Positions 1 through 12,188 of a stretch of 64,000 nt of DNA are shown here, in pieces. Position numbers and translations under genes: made by a program. Source of the stretch: Sanghuangporus weigelae (Eukaryota > Basidiomycota > Agaricomycetes > Hymenochaetales > Hymenochaetaceae); contig CP137319.1 in NCBI GenBank assembly GCA_033182465.1, positions 2,294,001 to 2,358,000 of the forward strand. The letters run 5' to 3'. The notes beneath the pieces were generated by a model that was not told the DNA's origin, ran no database searches, and saw nothing but the letters and a program-made list of their open reading frames with translations. Position 1 is the stretch's first letter. Every line of letters begins with the position of its first letter.

Positions 1-1404
1 GCTCCGAGTTCCGAAGGAGCAGGAGAAGGCGCAGAGGTGGAGGCGCAGAGCATCAAATGCTCACAGTGCGGCAAGGTATTCAAGAATACCGCACTGGCGA
101 ATTTCCATGCTGAGAAGAGTGGGCATGATCAGTTCGAAGAGTCGACAGAGGAGGTCCGTAATACTTCAATTTACTACTTTCACCTCGGTACTTACTCGAA
201 GTTGAAGATTAAACCTCTTACTGAGGAAGAGAAGAAGCAAAAACTTGCTGACCTGCGAGCTAAACTCGCAGAGAAGCGTGCGCAGAAATCCGTGCAGGAA
301 GTCGAAGAGGCTCGCTCCAACGCTGCGATCCGACGTAAAGCAGACAAGGAGGCAGGTGAAGCTCGTGAGCAGCTAAAAGTCAAGGAGGCTCTTAAGGCTG
401 CCGAGGAGATGAAGCGAGAGAAAGCAGAGGAAAAGAAGGCGCGTGAAGAGATCCGACGAAGGATTGAACAGGACAAGCAAGAACGTCGCGAGAAGCAGAT
501 GCGCGAAAAGGCGTTGAGAGAGGGGACGAGCGTATCAGATCCGGGTAGGTGCTCTTCACATTTCCTCTCGATTGGATGCTGACGGGTTACTATACAGCCC
601 CGGTACAACCTGCGCCGGTGGCCTCGACATCTTCAGCACAGGGTATCCCTGCGAGTGAATACAAGGAAACTCGTCTCCAGATTCGCTTTGGAGGCAAGCC
701 ATACATAACGACCCTCCCGAGTGATTCTAGTCCGTATTCCTTCCATGGCTTTCTTTCATTCCAGCTGGTCTAACTCTTTGTCTGACTTGACCAGCTCTGC
801 GCGAGGTTGCGGAGTTTCTTGCAGCACAGACGCTAAGTGTCGACGTGGAGACAGTGAACTTCTCGACCCAGTATCCACGGTGCGTTTTAATTTTGCTCTT
901 TTGCCTTGCGCGATTGGATTTGACTAACTAAAGCTCATTTTATGACACTGCTGCTTCCCGCATACGTCGCTATTGTCGTTTATGTCGTCTTTTGTTTTTG
1001 CTCTGTCTCGGCTTGGCGACATAGACAAACTTTCACCCGGAATGATTTCGCGAAGACCTTGCGCGAACTAAAGCTAACCCCTTCTGCGGTAAGCCCTTCA
1101 TTCCCATGTTTTCTTTTTATTGGGGTCACTCTTCCCTTCAAATTCTCCGTGAATTCTTTCTCCTATCGTGTCGGACTCGAAAGTCCTTCGCCGCGATGTT
1201 TTTCTCGGCAGTTGAGAATAGATTGGACTTGCTCCCCTCTACCCGGCAGTGCCGAGTGCACCGAATGCAGCCTAAAGGCCATCTACGACTTGCAATTCTT
1301 TATTCTCGTCGATACTGGCTTCTCTATCTTCCTTTGTTGCTCCCTGTCGACCTTGTTCTTTGAACTGAATGTCTATCATTCTATAGGTGCTCATTGCTTC
1401 ATAA
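1..1404 (+). CDS. UBX-domain protein (UBXN1/SAKS1-like), 5' end outside window
   Basis: Likely Cdc48/p97 adaptor; the UBX fold binds the ATPase N-domain. Exons: <1-153, 208-544, 598-729, 795-879, 1025-1088, 1387-1404; 262 residues are visible. A C2H2 finger (C20, C23, H36, H42 of the visible part) is followed by a highly charged Lys/Glu/Arg coiled coil (about residues 55-160) and a C-terminal UBX domain that starts at the TRLQIRFGG stretch and ends TPSAVLIAS just before the stop. The first intron (154-207, 54 nt) has no stop and keeps frame, but removing it restores the family-like STEE-IKPLTEEE junction, so I treat it as an intron. The last intron is long (298 nt). In this family a UBA domain usually precedes the finger; it would lie upstream of the window. 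Domain identity is confident; the exact partner is inferred from the family. Confidence 0.88.
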
Positions 1405-3395
1405 TTACGGGTCGTTTGGAGCACTCTTCTCGCGTCGAGTCTCGTGAATATGAAGAGTTAAATACACAGCCAAGAGATAATGCATCCAATAGGGATGTAC
1501 GAACTTACAATACGACGAGATGAGCAGCTGTACAACACTGATGCGAGAACACTCAGTTCTCTTTTATACGGTTCCGGAGCGTGTTAAGTGACCTTGAAGC
1601 CTGTTGGAGTCAAATATCCTCCGGAACGGCCGACAAGAAAGTTTTATCAACTCAGACTATACCGATCCAGGTACAGGAGGACAATCATGACGACGAGAGC
1701 CCTGCATGACTTGCATTCCTGAGTGTGCACTTTATCTTCCGAGTTCCGATCTCACCAGACAATTTGAGCAGTGGTATCCATATACCTCATATGGGCAAAA
1801 GCAGGAAGGAAATCCTTGTATTTTGTGCTGCGCCGTGCTGCCTCGAGGTGAATGTTAAGCGCTGCTGGATCTGTTTCACTGGCTCGGGCGTGTCAAATGA
1901 TCCCTAGGTTTGCAGACGTTGTGATTTTGGATCAGATGTGAATAGAGGCACCATCGCCCCGTTTCTCCGCTCGTTGAAAATTTGCATACGTATTATAGGG
2001 GTTCTCGGAGCGCGAGAAGATGGTTCGGTTGAATCATTGGTCATAAGAAGCATCGGCCTGCTGAAACAACTAGTGAAGCCGTTTATGATGGTAAGTATTA
2101 GTGCTCTGGTAGCACCTTCAACAGGACCAGGAGAAGCTTGATAGACGAAACAATCATATGCATCTAAGGGCAAGGGAATAAGATGAGGTCAAGAAAAGGA
2201 GAAACCCGAAGGATGACATTCACGGAGGAAGCATCGGAAATTCCCTAGGCGCTGCCTCGTTTCATCAACAGGTAACTTAACTAGGACAGATGTGAAGAGA
2301 GAAGAAGATTTCAAGAATCTAAATAAGCGATGATCACCCTTGTTTTGAAGAGTAAATAGAAGCTGTGAAGAGAATGCAAGCGCGCAACAGCATGGGATGC
2401 GGACTTTAATCACCATTCTCAGCGAGGTTCTAGTCAAAAAATATCCTTCGACACTTGTTGTCCTTGTGAGAAGAAAATACTCGAGAAGCTGTTCGTTGTC
2501 GCATTCGGAAGTTACTGGAGTGTTCGTGAGTGAGGAGGAGATGCCAGGAGTTGCCGTGTTGTTACTGCGGCCAAAGCGCGGCTGAACAAGACAACGCAGA
2601 CAAACACATGATGCACAGGAGCGGAAATTGGGACAATGAACATCGATCAGTTCAGATTAGAAGCACACAGGAGCTTTGCACTTCATCTCGGTTCGAAGCG
2701 CAGTGAGGAGCCAGTAACATCAGTGAGAAGCTATGGCCTAGGTATTATGGCTAATTGTGAGCCTCTCGATTTAGGTTCGACAAAAGGGCAAAAACGCGGC
2801 TTCCATCAATTCCATCTCGACGGCGAATTGATCTTTTCTCGGCGGCAGGCTCAGCGGCACGTCGTCCAATTTTACCGAGAATTTACAGTTGAATGTAAAA
2901 GCAATCGAGCCCCGTGGGCTCAGCCTCGCCCCTCGACGCTGTGCGATAAATCCAAATATCTGAACATGAAGGGAGATTGAGAGAGGAGCTATTTTGGCAG
3001 TCCTTGTATTTTTTATTATCGGCACGTGCCTTGTTGTACCATTTGAAGCGTGTGGGTAAACTTGTATAAAGCGCGTCGCGACAAGACGCGTCTTCTCTTG
3101 TTTTATTGTCCTCCCAGCCCAAGGCCTTTTTGTTCTTGTGCGCTAAAAGGACTACGGGTAATGCAGGGACTCCCCAGCTAGTCTCGCTTTTCTTTCCCTC
3201 AAAGTTTACTCTCCAATATCTCCTCTTCAATCAGGCATTTTTCTGCTGGAATTTCTATCCAACCTTCCTGTAGTTCTACCCCGCTAAAAGCCTCCATCGT
3301 ACGTCCATTCCATTACATTCCGCATTTTATTCGCTATTGTTAACGACTTACTGGATATAGCGTGTTAACTTAGCTCCACTTTAATTATCTAGTAA
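1405..3395. other. Intergenic, no supported gene
   Basis: About 2 kb between the UBX gene and the next gene. It contains only short open frames on both strands, none with a recognisable domain or a convincing chain of splice sites. A TATA-like TATAAAG lies near 3065-3071, about 330 bp before the next start codon, so the last few hundred bases probably hold that gene's promoter and leader. Confidence 0.5.
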
Positions 3396-5546
3396 ATGTC
3401 CAGTATCGCCGACAACTTTGACCTGAACAACTTTGTTCCTGCAATCGCCGACAAAGCCACTTCCAGACCACGTTCTGCAACTATATCTGTTCCTGCTACT
3501 TATATTTCAAAGTCGAACGTACACGTCTCTGTGAGCGTCTCGCTTTCCGAGTCGCTTGCATCCATCTCCGCTTGGGCTTCGCAAATTGTACCTGGTGCTC
3601 CACCTACCAGTCCCTCTCCTCGTCGATCTTCATTTTACTCGCTGTCTCCCAAGACACCTGTACGTTCACCGAAGACATCGCATCGTAGGTCTCTCAGTGC
3701 AACGTTCTTCAACTTTCGGGATTCTCCCTCGGCGCAGCCACAGACGCCCGCACCGAAGGCAGTTTCACCGGCCGATCTTCTAGCGCACGGATACACGAGC
3801 ATCTTTGTACACCTTCCATCCAGGCATCGGGGATCAGACTACGCCGAATCCATACCTGAATCGCCCTCGCCTTCTAAGGACAAATCTACCAAAGCGCCGC
3901 CGTTCCTACCTCGGGCACAGCCTCGTTCTTGTGCAAAATCCGTCTCCGTAAAGAAGGGGGAGGACAAGCCCACGACCTCATTTAATCGCCTCCGTTCATT
4001 CTCCTTCAAAGCGAAGAAGACCAAGACCTCGGACGCAATGGGATTCACCATGCCTCCAGTTCCTCCACTACCTTCTCGTAAGCCCTCGGCGCGTCCTACT
4101 TCGCCTCGTTCCAAGTCGAGTCATCCCAAAAAGCCTATATCGACTCCCCAGGCACGTTATGCTGCCATCCTCGGTCCAGGTGGTGGGACCGGTGCTTTGC
4201 CCCTATCTCAAGAGGTGGCGTTGGCGCAAATGCTCGACGGCGGGAGCTTGGACGCGAATGTGCGAAGAGTAACGGAACGTCATGCACGAGCTGCGGGAAC
4301 TCATACTAAATCATCATCGGTACGCGATGAGGTTTACAAGAAGGACAGAAAAGACCGGAGACCGATTGAGAAACGCGAAGGCATCGAACACGGAGGGAAA
4401 GTAGGAGCCGGAGTGAGCGGTATTTACCGCGACCCGGAAGGCAACTTGTGGTGGGATGAAGACGAATCTCTCGAATTCGCCGGATTGCTACCATCCTCTG
4501 AGGCTCTTCATCTCTCTCACAGTGGTCAGATGCCTCTGAGCAATTCTAATGTTCATAATCAGGATAAGGAAAAGCGCAGAGGACTTCTCCCTCGATTGAT
4601 GACGACTGCTAAGCCGCCACCGACAATCGCTCTTCCCGCACCACCTAATTGGGTCCCGTTGCACTCCCCTGTAGCTACGAGCAAATCCGGGAGGAAGGGA
4701 AGTGCATCTGATGCGAGCTCCCCAGAGACTGATGGTGAAGATCCGGATTTAGATCCTGCGTATGCAGTCCGTCCCCGCGACTCATCATCTCTCTTTGCGG
4801 CGGGTTACACGATCAGTGCGGAGAAGGAGCGCCATCTGCGGAGGGCTCCGCATGGGATTGAGGCGTTTGGTGTTTCGCCTCTTGATGCGTCCTCGAACTC
4901 GACTGCGAATAGTGTCTCCCGAGAGAGGCGGGAAAGGAAGAGGCCTGCTCCGCTTACCCTGCCTTTACCAGCCCCGACTCCTCATGTACCTACAACTGGC
5001 TCGACCTTGACTGCGAAGACTGCTTCGCGTCCGCCTACAGCAATGACGCCGCCTCCGCCTCTTCCATCTTTAAGCGTCCTACATGGCCCGACGCGGGAAG
5101 AGCACGAAGGGCGACAGGAGTTCTTTGCCTCCGCTTTTGCTCCGAGTCCTGATGTAATTACTAGACAGCCTGTATCGGCAGCTATTCCGGCATCTTCACC
5201 TATGCAACAGAAATCTCAAGCAACAGCAACGACCAAGATGTCGCGACGCGGTTCTCTGACCGTCGGATTTTCCTCCCTCGGTCTTGGATTAGGTGGGAAA
5301 GCAAGTAGACGAGCGAGCTACCAGGCATCACCTACTTCACCAGTCTCTCGCGCTCAAGCTCAAGCCCAGGTGCAGACGTACCCAGGTCCTTACACGAATG
5401 GACCAACTCGAGGAGGGAGTAATGTACACCCTGGTCTGTCCAAGACGAGTTCCCGCCCGAGTACCGCTTCTGGCGCCGGACCAGAAAGGAGCTTGAAGCC
5501 GAAAGCGAGTCGTTCGCGCCTCGCGGGACTATTCAAACGCAATTGA
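3396..5546 (+). CDS. Large disordered Ser/Pro-rich fungal protein, single exon
   Basis: Intronless 716-aa ORF. Most of it is low-complexity sequence rich in Ser, Pro, Arg and Lys, with many SP/TP dipeptides and RRxS-type basic motifs, as expected of a phosphorylated, intrinsically disordered protein. A compact island near residues 340-370 (GIYRDPEGNLWWDEDESLEF) with two tryptophans and acidic residues stands out and is the part most likely to be conserved. The C-terminus is strongly basic and ends LAGLFKRN. I see no catalytic motif, signal peptide or membrane segment. The ATG at 3396 is the first in frame. It resembles uncharacterised agaricomycete proteins; I do not assign a function. Confidence 0.85.
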   Translation: MSSIADNFDLNNFVPAIADKATSRPRSATISVPATYISKSNVHVSVSVSLSESLASISAWASQIVPGAPPTSPSPRRSSFYSLSPKTPVRSPKTSHRRSLSATFFNFRDSPSAQPQTPAPKAVSPADLLAHGYTSIFVHLPSRHRGSDYAESIPESPSPSKDKSTKAPPFLPRAQPRSCAKSVSVKKGEDKPTTSFNRLRSFSFKAKKTKTSDAMGFTMPPVPPLPSRKPSARPTSPRSKSSHPKKPISTPQARYAAILGPGGGTGALPLSQEVALAQMLDGGSLDANVRRVTERHARAAGTHTKSSSVRDEVYKKDRKDRRPIEKREGIEHGGKVGAGVSGIYRDPEGNLWWDEDESLEFAGLLPSSEALHLSHSGQMPLSNSNVHNQDKEKRRGLLPRLMTTAKPPPTIALPAPPNWVPLHSPVATSKSGRKGSASDASSPETDGEDPDLDPAYAVRPRDSSSLFAAGYTISAEKERHLRRAPHGIEAFGVSPLDASSNSTANSVSRERRERKRPAPLTLPLPAPTPHVPTTGSTLTAKTASRPPTAMTPPPPLPSLSVLHGPTREEHEGRQEFFASAFAPSPDVITRQPVSAAIPASSPMQQKSQATATTKMSRRGSLTVGFSSLGLGLGGKASRRASYQASPTSPVSRAQAQAQVQTYPGPYTNGPTRGGSNVHPGLSKTSSRPSTASGAGPERSLKPKASRSRLAGLFKRN

Positions 5547-6323
5547 CTCTACAGTCAAGCCGATTTATGTATTTGATGTTGCTCAGCACCGAATGTCTTC
5601 TGACGAATTTATAAATGTCCCGCCTTGCAATTCTGTATGTATTTATTCCGCAATGTCTTGATACGACTCGCATCGTTCCATTATCCCCTCATATACATGC
5701 ATACTACATAGCAAAAACAGTTCTTCTCGCACACGTGTCGAAATGTAGCACTAATGTCGCTATCATCCTTTCTTTTTCTTCTTTTTCCTCACTGTTCCCT
5801 CTTATTTTGATTTGTCTTTACACATATTCTAGGTTCTCCGTTGCATTTCCCCTTTAAACTTCTTTCCATCAATGCGATACCATTGCATACACTAGTACTT
5901 ATTGGACATGTTTTAACGTTTGTATTTCTTGAAGAGCATTGTAGTCCACCTCGAAATTATGTGAACGGTTGTGGCATCCTCGGGTTAGGATGCTACAGTA
6001 TTTCTGATCGACATGACGTGGTCTCGAACGAACGGAAGAAATATTTTCGGTTCGGTGATTGCGAACAAAAGCTGTGCGGGACCGTCATTGCGTGGAGTAG
6101 CACGTGTGACTGTATTTGTCAGATAAGGTATGTCAAAATGATGGCACGGGATCTACACGCACTTCTCAGTCCTTCCTCTGGTCTCGACCGGAAATGTCTT
6201 AGCAGCTTTCTCAGCTCCTTTCTTCCCAACCACCACCTGCTCACAACATAAATCCTCCTAGTCGTCGTCCTCCTCGTCGTCCTCGTCGTCAACATCTGAG
6301 CCGGCAAGGCTGGCAACGGTCGA
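5547..6323. other. Intergenic: 3' UTR and promoter region
   Basis: T-rich sequence follows the stop at 5546, as in fungal 3' UTRs. Just before the next start codon (about 6255-6295) lies a short CGT/CCT-type repeat, pyrimidine-rich on this strand, probably in the 5' leader of the following gene. No other gene seen. Confidence 0.5.
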
Positions 6324-9300
6324 ATGCCGCACCGTCCAGCAGACTCCCGTCTCCTCTCAAATCTCCTTAATCATGAACGGGACTATGTTCGTTCCTTGTA
6401 TACCCAACTCGAGGTCGGCCAAGCGTCGTTAGCTTCCTTCTCCGCATATGCAGCTGCGTCACCTCCACCCGCCTCCCGCACCATCGGATCCGTTGCCACC
6501 GCTCTCTTCGGTGCTCAAGACGCGCTAAAGGGCTATGTTTTGGCCGTTGAAGAGTGGTGCGAGCAGCTCAAAATGCTCAAAGATATGGAGGATGAAGTTG
6601 GTAATATCGCAAGGGACAGGGAAATCCTGTGAGCAGTCTTCGTTCTTTATGTGTTTGGGGGAAATGAAGACAAGATATTTACACCTCGACTTGACTTCAG
6701 TGTAGATCGTCTCATAAAAGCTTCCAAAACTAATAACCCTAAACGCCGCTCGTTACTCTCATCATCCGGCAGCAATCAAGGCTCCCCCGTGTTTTCTGGT
6801 TCCCATCAGTCCCTCTATCAGCTCGGCTTCAGCAACTCGAAACTCAACCTTGCTCAGACAGAGCTTCAAGCATGCGAGACACATCTGACAGAGAAGGAAC
6901 GCATCCTAGCCCAGATGCGCGAATCGTGTATCACAGGAGGGCTCAAGATGCGATGTAGGGCACTTGCAGAATGCGGATCGAAGTGGTCGGAAGTAGGGAA
7001 GATTGGTTTGCAAGCCTTGGAGTCTACAAATTCTAGAAGTTCCTTGGGTGAGTGATATTTCTTTATGTTCCATTTTGGTTCCAACCATTCCTTCCAAAAC
7101 GTCTCTGTGATTGATTTATCTACGGTTGGACTTTCTTGTACGCGCATTGAAATTTGATCCTTTCAAGACGACAGAACTGACAATGTACGTTCTCTAGACC
7201 GAACCAACTCTACGCAAAAACCGTTGCCTGATATAAACTATCCATATCAACGACCTTCGTCTGATGTTTCATCTTCTCTCGCGCCTTCGCAATCGGCATC
7301 GCAAATCTTCCATCCGAACGCCGTATCATCAGAACAGTACCATCCGAGCACGAGCAGTTCGTCCGGTCCAACAGCACGAGCTCCTGAGGCTGACATTCAC
7401 GACGGCTCTCACCTCCGGCTCAATCTTCCCCCTGCGCATGCTATCTCGGAAGAAGATCACTACACACCTCCGCAGGCTCGATTGCAACAGCAAACGATAC
7501 TTGAGGATGAGCCTGGCGGGAGCAGTTGCGAGGAAGAGAGTGATGAACGACAATATGAGGTTCATGAGAACCCTCTCTTCGTTCATCCTAATGCTTCAAA
7601 GGCTAATAATAAACAGATCGGATCGAAGACACATCTTCCTCTGAAACGACCGAAACGGGCAAACTCTGCTAGCGCCACGAATTTACCTGCATCCACGAGC
7701 GCACCTCTTCCATCCCTGCAGTCGTCTCCGACTCGCTCTCGTCAGCAAAGCAGCGATCCATTCGGGACATCATCAAGTGGAAGGGCATACTCAGATGGTC
7801 ATCCGGATTCTCCACGTACACGGAAACGCTCCATGTTTGGTCTACATGCTCTTTCGGGTCTCTTCCATAAGCGCGATCATACCGCAACATTGCCGTCTGA
7901 GGATGCAAGTGGAGAAGGCGCGTACTCGTCGTCGTTACCCAAGAAGGGGAAGTGGCGTACGAGAATCGATAAAAACCTGAAGAGGACCGGGAGAGGCGAT
8001 CAGAGCTCAGATGACGAAACGGGGCCGGTGCCTCAATCTCAGGTGGAAACGAGGCCTGTCCCTTCGTATCTTTTGCCCGCAGCTGAGGCAAGAGCTCACC
8101 TAGCGGAATCTCGATCAACCCTGCTTGAGAAGGATGCGAATGCTCCCGCTCGTCCGAAACGGGCTCCGTCAAGTGGCAAGAAACTCCGTAAAGCATCGGA
8201 CGGTTCGCAACGAAAAGTTTCGGGAGCAGAGAGCACCCAGTCAGCACCACCATCACAAGTCAATCAGGCGAAGAAATCAGACGTCACAAACACTGCGGGG
8301 AAGACTGGTGTGCCTGCTTCTCAGAGCCTAGTCAATGGCCTCACATCATCTCCCATGAGTTCAGCATCGGTATCACGGTCGTCGACTGTCAAGTCTAGTT
8401 CCTCAGCCAGGTCAGCGTCTCTCGATATGCCTTCTGCGAGTGCTAGGCCAAAGCGTATGAGTGCACCGCTCGATGGTGCACAGAAAGGTGCAGCTGCCAC
8501 TGGTAAACACCGTAGGAGAACGAGTCTCGGGCATGTCTCGTCACCACCTACACATGGCCAAATGAGCTTGTTGAGCATTGTTGAAGATGTCACACGACAG
8601 AATCGGCAGGCTTGGCTTTCGACAAACCCTAACAATCTTCTAATTGAGGTCAAGGCACCGAAGAGCGTCTACGATACGCTTAACCTTGACAATCCAGCGT
8701 CGGAGGTGGCCTCTCAAGAGAAGGCGAGATCGGACGTTGGAAACAACGGTGCTGTCAGGCGGAGAGAATCTTCGCTGCGTCCTCAGCTCATGGATGAATG
8801 GAGGAATAGCCTACCCGCGTCGAACTCTGAACCATATCTTCCTCTGAAGCGACTTCCGCCAACTCCATTGCCCGCGTCGAAAGCACCTTTACGTTCGGCC
8901 TTACGAAATCGTTCAGCAAGTCCGAATCCAGCCTCGCTGACATCTCCGCGAAATGGGAGTCCCGTGCCCAATCCTTCTCCTTTACAGAGTGGTAATTCTA
9001 GTCTGACTCCACCTCGGCCTTCCGCTGCACGCAATGGCTCGGGGGAGAGTACGGTCAAGGATGACGATGCTGCTTCGACGACGTCTGCGTATGAGACAGG
9101 GCATGAAGATTTCGACTCTGGCCCTCCGACACCAACCGGTCAACCCAAGTCTTTACCTCAACTTAATGGGTATGATCATCAACAGCAGCAGCAGCAATCT
9201 TTGCCCAACGGACACGTGGCCGAATCCAAATCCGACGGATCTCATCTCTCCGGTTCAGATACCGTTGGGACAGCAACACCTCCCTCTCGTCGAAAGAGCG

Positions 9301-9563
9301 TGCGCGTATCACTCAGGCCAACGTTCTCACCTACTCCTCCGGCGGTAACGGATTACGAGGAGGATCGGTCTCCCTGGGCGCCTGAGCCTCCACAGAAATC
9401 GGAATCGAGATGGGTTTCGAGGAGGTCTACTGAGAATGCTGCAGGCACTGGCCCTGGTGCTGGGGTTTGGCAGAACTCGAGCGATGAGGATGAGGAGTAT
9501 ACGCGTGCGAGAGAGATGCTTTCGACTGCTTCGAAGAAGTTGAACAAGCACCTTAAACGGTGA
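6324..9563 (+). CDS. BAR-like (Ivy1-type) N-terminal domain with long disordered tail
   Basis: Exons 6324-6628, 6701-7047 and 7198-9563 join in frame to give 1005 aa. The first ~215 residues are predicted largely helical: a start with RLLSNLLNHERDYVRSLYTQ, then amphipathic helices with conserved-looking Glu/Arg spacing, resembling fungal BAR/I-BAR-type proteins such as Ivy1 that bind and bend membranes. The remaining ~790 residues are disordered, rich in Ser, Pro and Arg, with a short poly-Gln run (five Q near 9183-9197), and end in a basic amphipathic stretch (KKLNKHLKR). Intron 2 is longer than usual at 150 nt. The BAR assignment is from sequence character only; a septin- or eisosome-associated coiled-coil protein is an alternative. 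Confidence 0.75.
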
Positions 9564-10439
9564 AGAAATTTCGGACAGTGTTTTCTTTGGGTTTCGTGTT
9601 CTTTTATTTCTCTCTTCCTTTTTCTATCACGTTCCCTCGATTCATGATGTGCTCTCTACTAGTACTGTAATCCGTCTATGCTTTCTCTCAATTTCGGGGG
9701 TCTCCGACACGTCTATCTTTCAGATATCGTTTTCTCCTTTAGCCACACGATCGCTAGGTTTCTTATTACCTTTTCCCCTTTTCGCCTCTCCTCCATGATC
9801 TCAAACACGTTCGTTCGTTATTTCGTAATCACGTCTTTTTTTGTCTCAACGCTTTTCTTTATTCGAATACGTTAAAATATTCTATATTGTCTGGTTGTCT
9901 TTTAGTGATACATGTCTACATTCCGAAACAGGTTGCTCAATATTACTGCTACATATTGCTGTTGTTCCTCTTTATTTGGTTGACCGACAAATTGACTGGA
10001 ATGGTAGCCGGCTTAGATGTTTTTCTTCGAGGTGACTAGTCCTTACACCTTACATTTGTATTTTATTCTCTTTATCTCATTTTTAAACTCCGAAGCCTGG
10101 CATGCCATGGCGGGGACTGAAAGTTTCTCAGAGTGCACATGATTCGCCTTCTGCTCTCTTTGATAATTCCATCCACCGTGTGCGTCTTTGTCTGTAATCT
10201 CTTTTTTTGTTCTCTGAAGGCAGAATTATTGCAATTCATGCAAACGAAAAAGAACACTTGCCAGTAGGATTGCTTGAAAGTGCTGACAGTTACTCATCAG
10301 ACCATATGTTAATGATCGGGCATCTTCTCTAAGCCTGCTTCTCCTTGATTTTTTCGGGCTCTAATATGGCAGGGCGCATGTGTAACCTGAGGATGCCTCG
10401 CATGTATCATTCGATACTGTTTTCCAGCAACCCACAATC
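9564..10439. other. Intergenic, T-rich
   Basis: T-rich 3' UTR-like sequence to about 10080, then the presumed promoter of the BTB gene. No conserved reading frame or repeat recognised. Confidence 0.45.
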
Positions 10440-11446
10440 ATGTCCAGCCCTTCTAGCAGCTCAGAGCTGAACCTAAGAGAAATCGATCGCATTCATTCGT
10501 ATTATAACGACTCTGAAGCCGAGATTACTCTCAGATCGTCCGATGGTGTTCTCTTCAAGACTCACTCGGTGCTTCTGAAGCTCGCGTCAGACGTTTTCGC
10601 GGGCATGGTCACCATCCCTCAGAGTCAAAATCAATCAGAAACCACAGAAGTCGTACAACTCAGTGAAGAATCAGACATAATTTGCGCACTGCTGGATTTC
10701 ATCTACCCGCGTCGCTCGCCTCCAAAGCTTCACCCATTCTCTTTCGTGTTGCGTCTCTCCGAGGCGGCGGACAAATACGATATTTCTGATGCGGTGATGC
10801 GAGTCATTACATCCGCGAACGATTGACGAAAACCGCTATCACAATCTCAGGAAGCGCTTTGGAGCAATACGCCCTTGCATGTCGCTTTGGGTGGATCAAC
10901 GAGACCCGATACCTCTCGCAGTCCACCACATTTCCAAATACGCGAGACGTCGTGGAGCGCTCTATTCTGGAAACACTGGACCTTCCGTCTCTCGTGAAGC
11001 TTCTCAATCTTCACCAACGCCGCGTTGCGTCGATCTTGTCCCTGACGATTTCCTACACGAGTAATAACGTTGCACCTGAAACACGAGAGCGCCAGTTGCA
11101 TTGGGAGAATCTCAGCTACGAGCATCACTTAACGTGTCGATCCCAAGCGCACGATAGAAATCAGCTGCTCGTCTTCGAACTGTTTGTGTTATCGGAAATG
11201 GTTAGGGTATCGCCGGCGGATTGTCTGTCCGGGTTCAGGCCGGATTTCTGGAGCGATAGTCGCCTGAATGGACTTTGGGATGAAAAGTGCAGCAAGTGCA
11301 GTGGGAAGTTCTTGACTTGTACAGAGACAGTTTCGCAATGTGCCTTCTTCCAAAGACTGTCGATTAGACTGCAAATTATGCTCTCGATTCTTGTTATAAA
11401 ACTGTACTTCTGTACTCTTGAAATAGTCCGTATATGGATGCAATGA
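10440..11446 (+). pseudogene. BTB/POZ domain gene with apparent frameshift
   Basis: The N-terminal 129 codons (10440-10826) form a BTB/POZ domain: acidic lead-in, ITLRSSDGVLFKTHSVLLKL, then the DFIYP motif. BTB domains mediate dimerisation and often bind cullin-3. The expected continuation (EQYALACRFGW, then LPSLVKLLNLHQRR) is present but in another frame (about 10823-11446). I tested the GT/AG pairs across the junction: introns 10794-10850 and 10803-10850 are both multiples of three and cannot bridge the frames, so this looks like a real indel or a sequencing error near 10805-10850. The C-terminal Cys pairs (KCSKCSGKFLTC) match the layout of the two BTB paralogues at 29.8-32.4 kb. If the indel is an assembly error, this is a normal gene of about 330 aa. 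Confidence 0.7.
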
Positions 11447-11578
11447 AATAAAGAGCCATTCGTGTGTGTTACAGGAATCGTTCATTCTACAGCGTGCAAA
11501 AAAAACCTAACTCGCTTGACTTTAATCATTTTTGTGGTGTGAAATCTGATATAGTGGCGAAATCGTTTATGGATCCAC

Positions 11579-12188
11579 TTAAACCTGTCGGTATGGCGGT
11601 GGGCCAGATGGCTACAAGATAAAATTAGCATCCATGTCACATAATTTCACTGCTGTTTGATAAACTTACAGCTGCATAATCAGTCTTCGCACCACCTCCG
11701 CCGCCATAGGTCGGTTCGGGCATAGCTGGACCACCCGTTCCAGATTGTCCCATAGCCATGCCCTGGGCATTCGGGCCAGCAGCGCGGTTGCCGCCGAAGC
11801 GACCTGTTCCAAATCTTCCTCCGCTATTACCATTGCCGTAGTTAGAACCATATCCAGCTGTGGCTGGACCGGCACCGGCACCATAACCGCCTGCATTTGT
11901 AGATCGCTGTCGGCGACGGCGCATGCAGAAACAAGCGCACAGTAGGCATAATAAGAAGGCTATGGCGGCAGCTTAAGGAATTGTGCACGAATTAGGGCTT
12001 AGTGCTACTGGAACGACAAGAAAGCTCGTACCGACTACTATGCCAGCAATTGCTCCTCTGGCGATTCTTGACCCTCTAGATCTGCCCCTGCCAGTTGTCT
12101 GTGCATTTACTTGCAGCGCATTGCTGACTATCAGAGCTACAGAAGCTGAGAGTAGAGTTACTGAAGTGAAGCTGGACTTGACTAGCAT
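11579..12188 (-). CDS. Small secreted-type single-pass membrane protein with Gly-rich tail
   Basis: Reading on the minus strand, exons 12188-12032, 11971-11670 and 11611-11579 join in phase to give 163 aa. Residues 1-29 look like a signal peptide (ending NALQVNAQ). After a short basic linker comes one transmembrane helix, rebuilt across intron 1 (AGIVV joined to AAAIAFLLCLLCACFC), followed by a stop-transfer MRRRRQ. The cytosolic tail is rich in Gly, Tyr and Asn, and the last exon adds the terminal PSGPPPYRQV. Without splicing, exon 1 would end in a spurious stop. Small signal-TM-Gly/Pro proteins of this design are common in agaricomycetes and uncharacterised; the PPPY motif could recruit a WW-domain (Rsp5-type) ubiquitin ligase, which is an inference. 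Confidence 0.8.

Noticed and set aside
1938-2141. Plus-strand 67-aa ORF with a helical look
   Set aside because: Isolated, no homologous family recognised, an overlapping minus ORF is equally long, and no splice partners.
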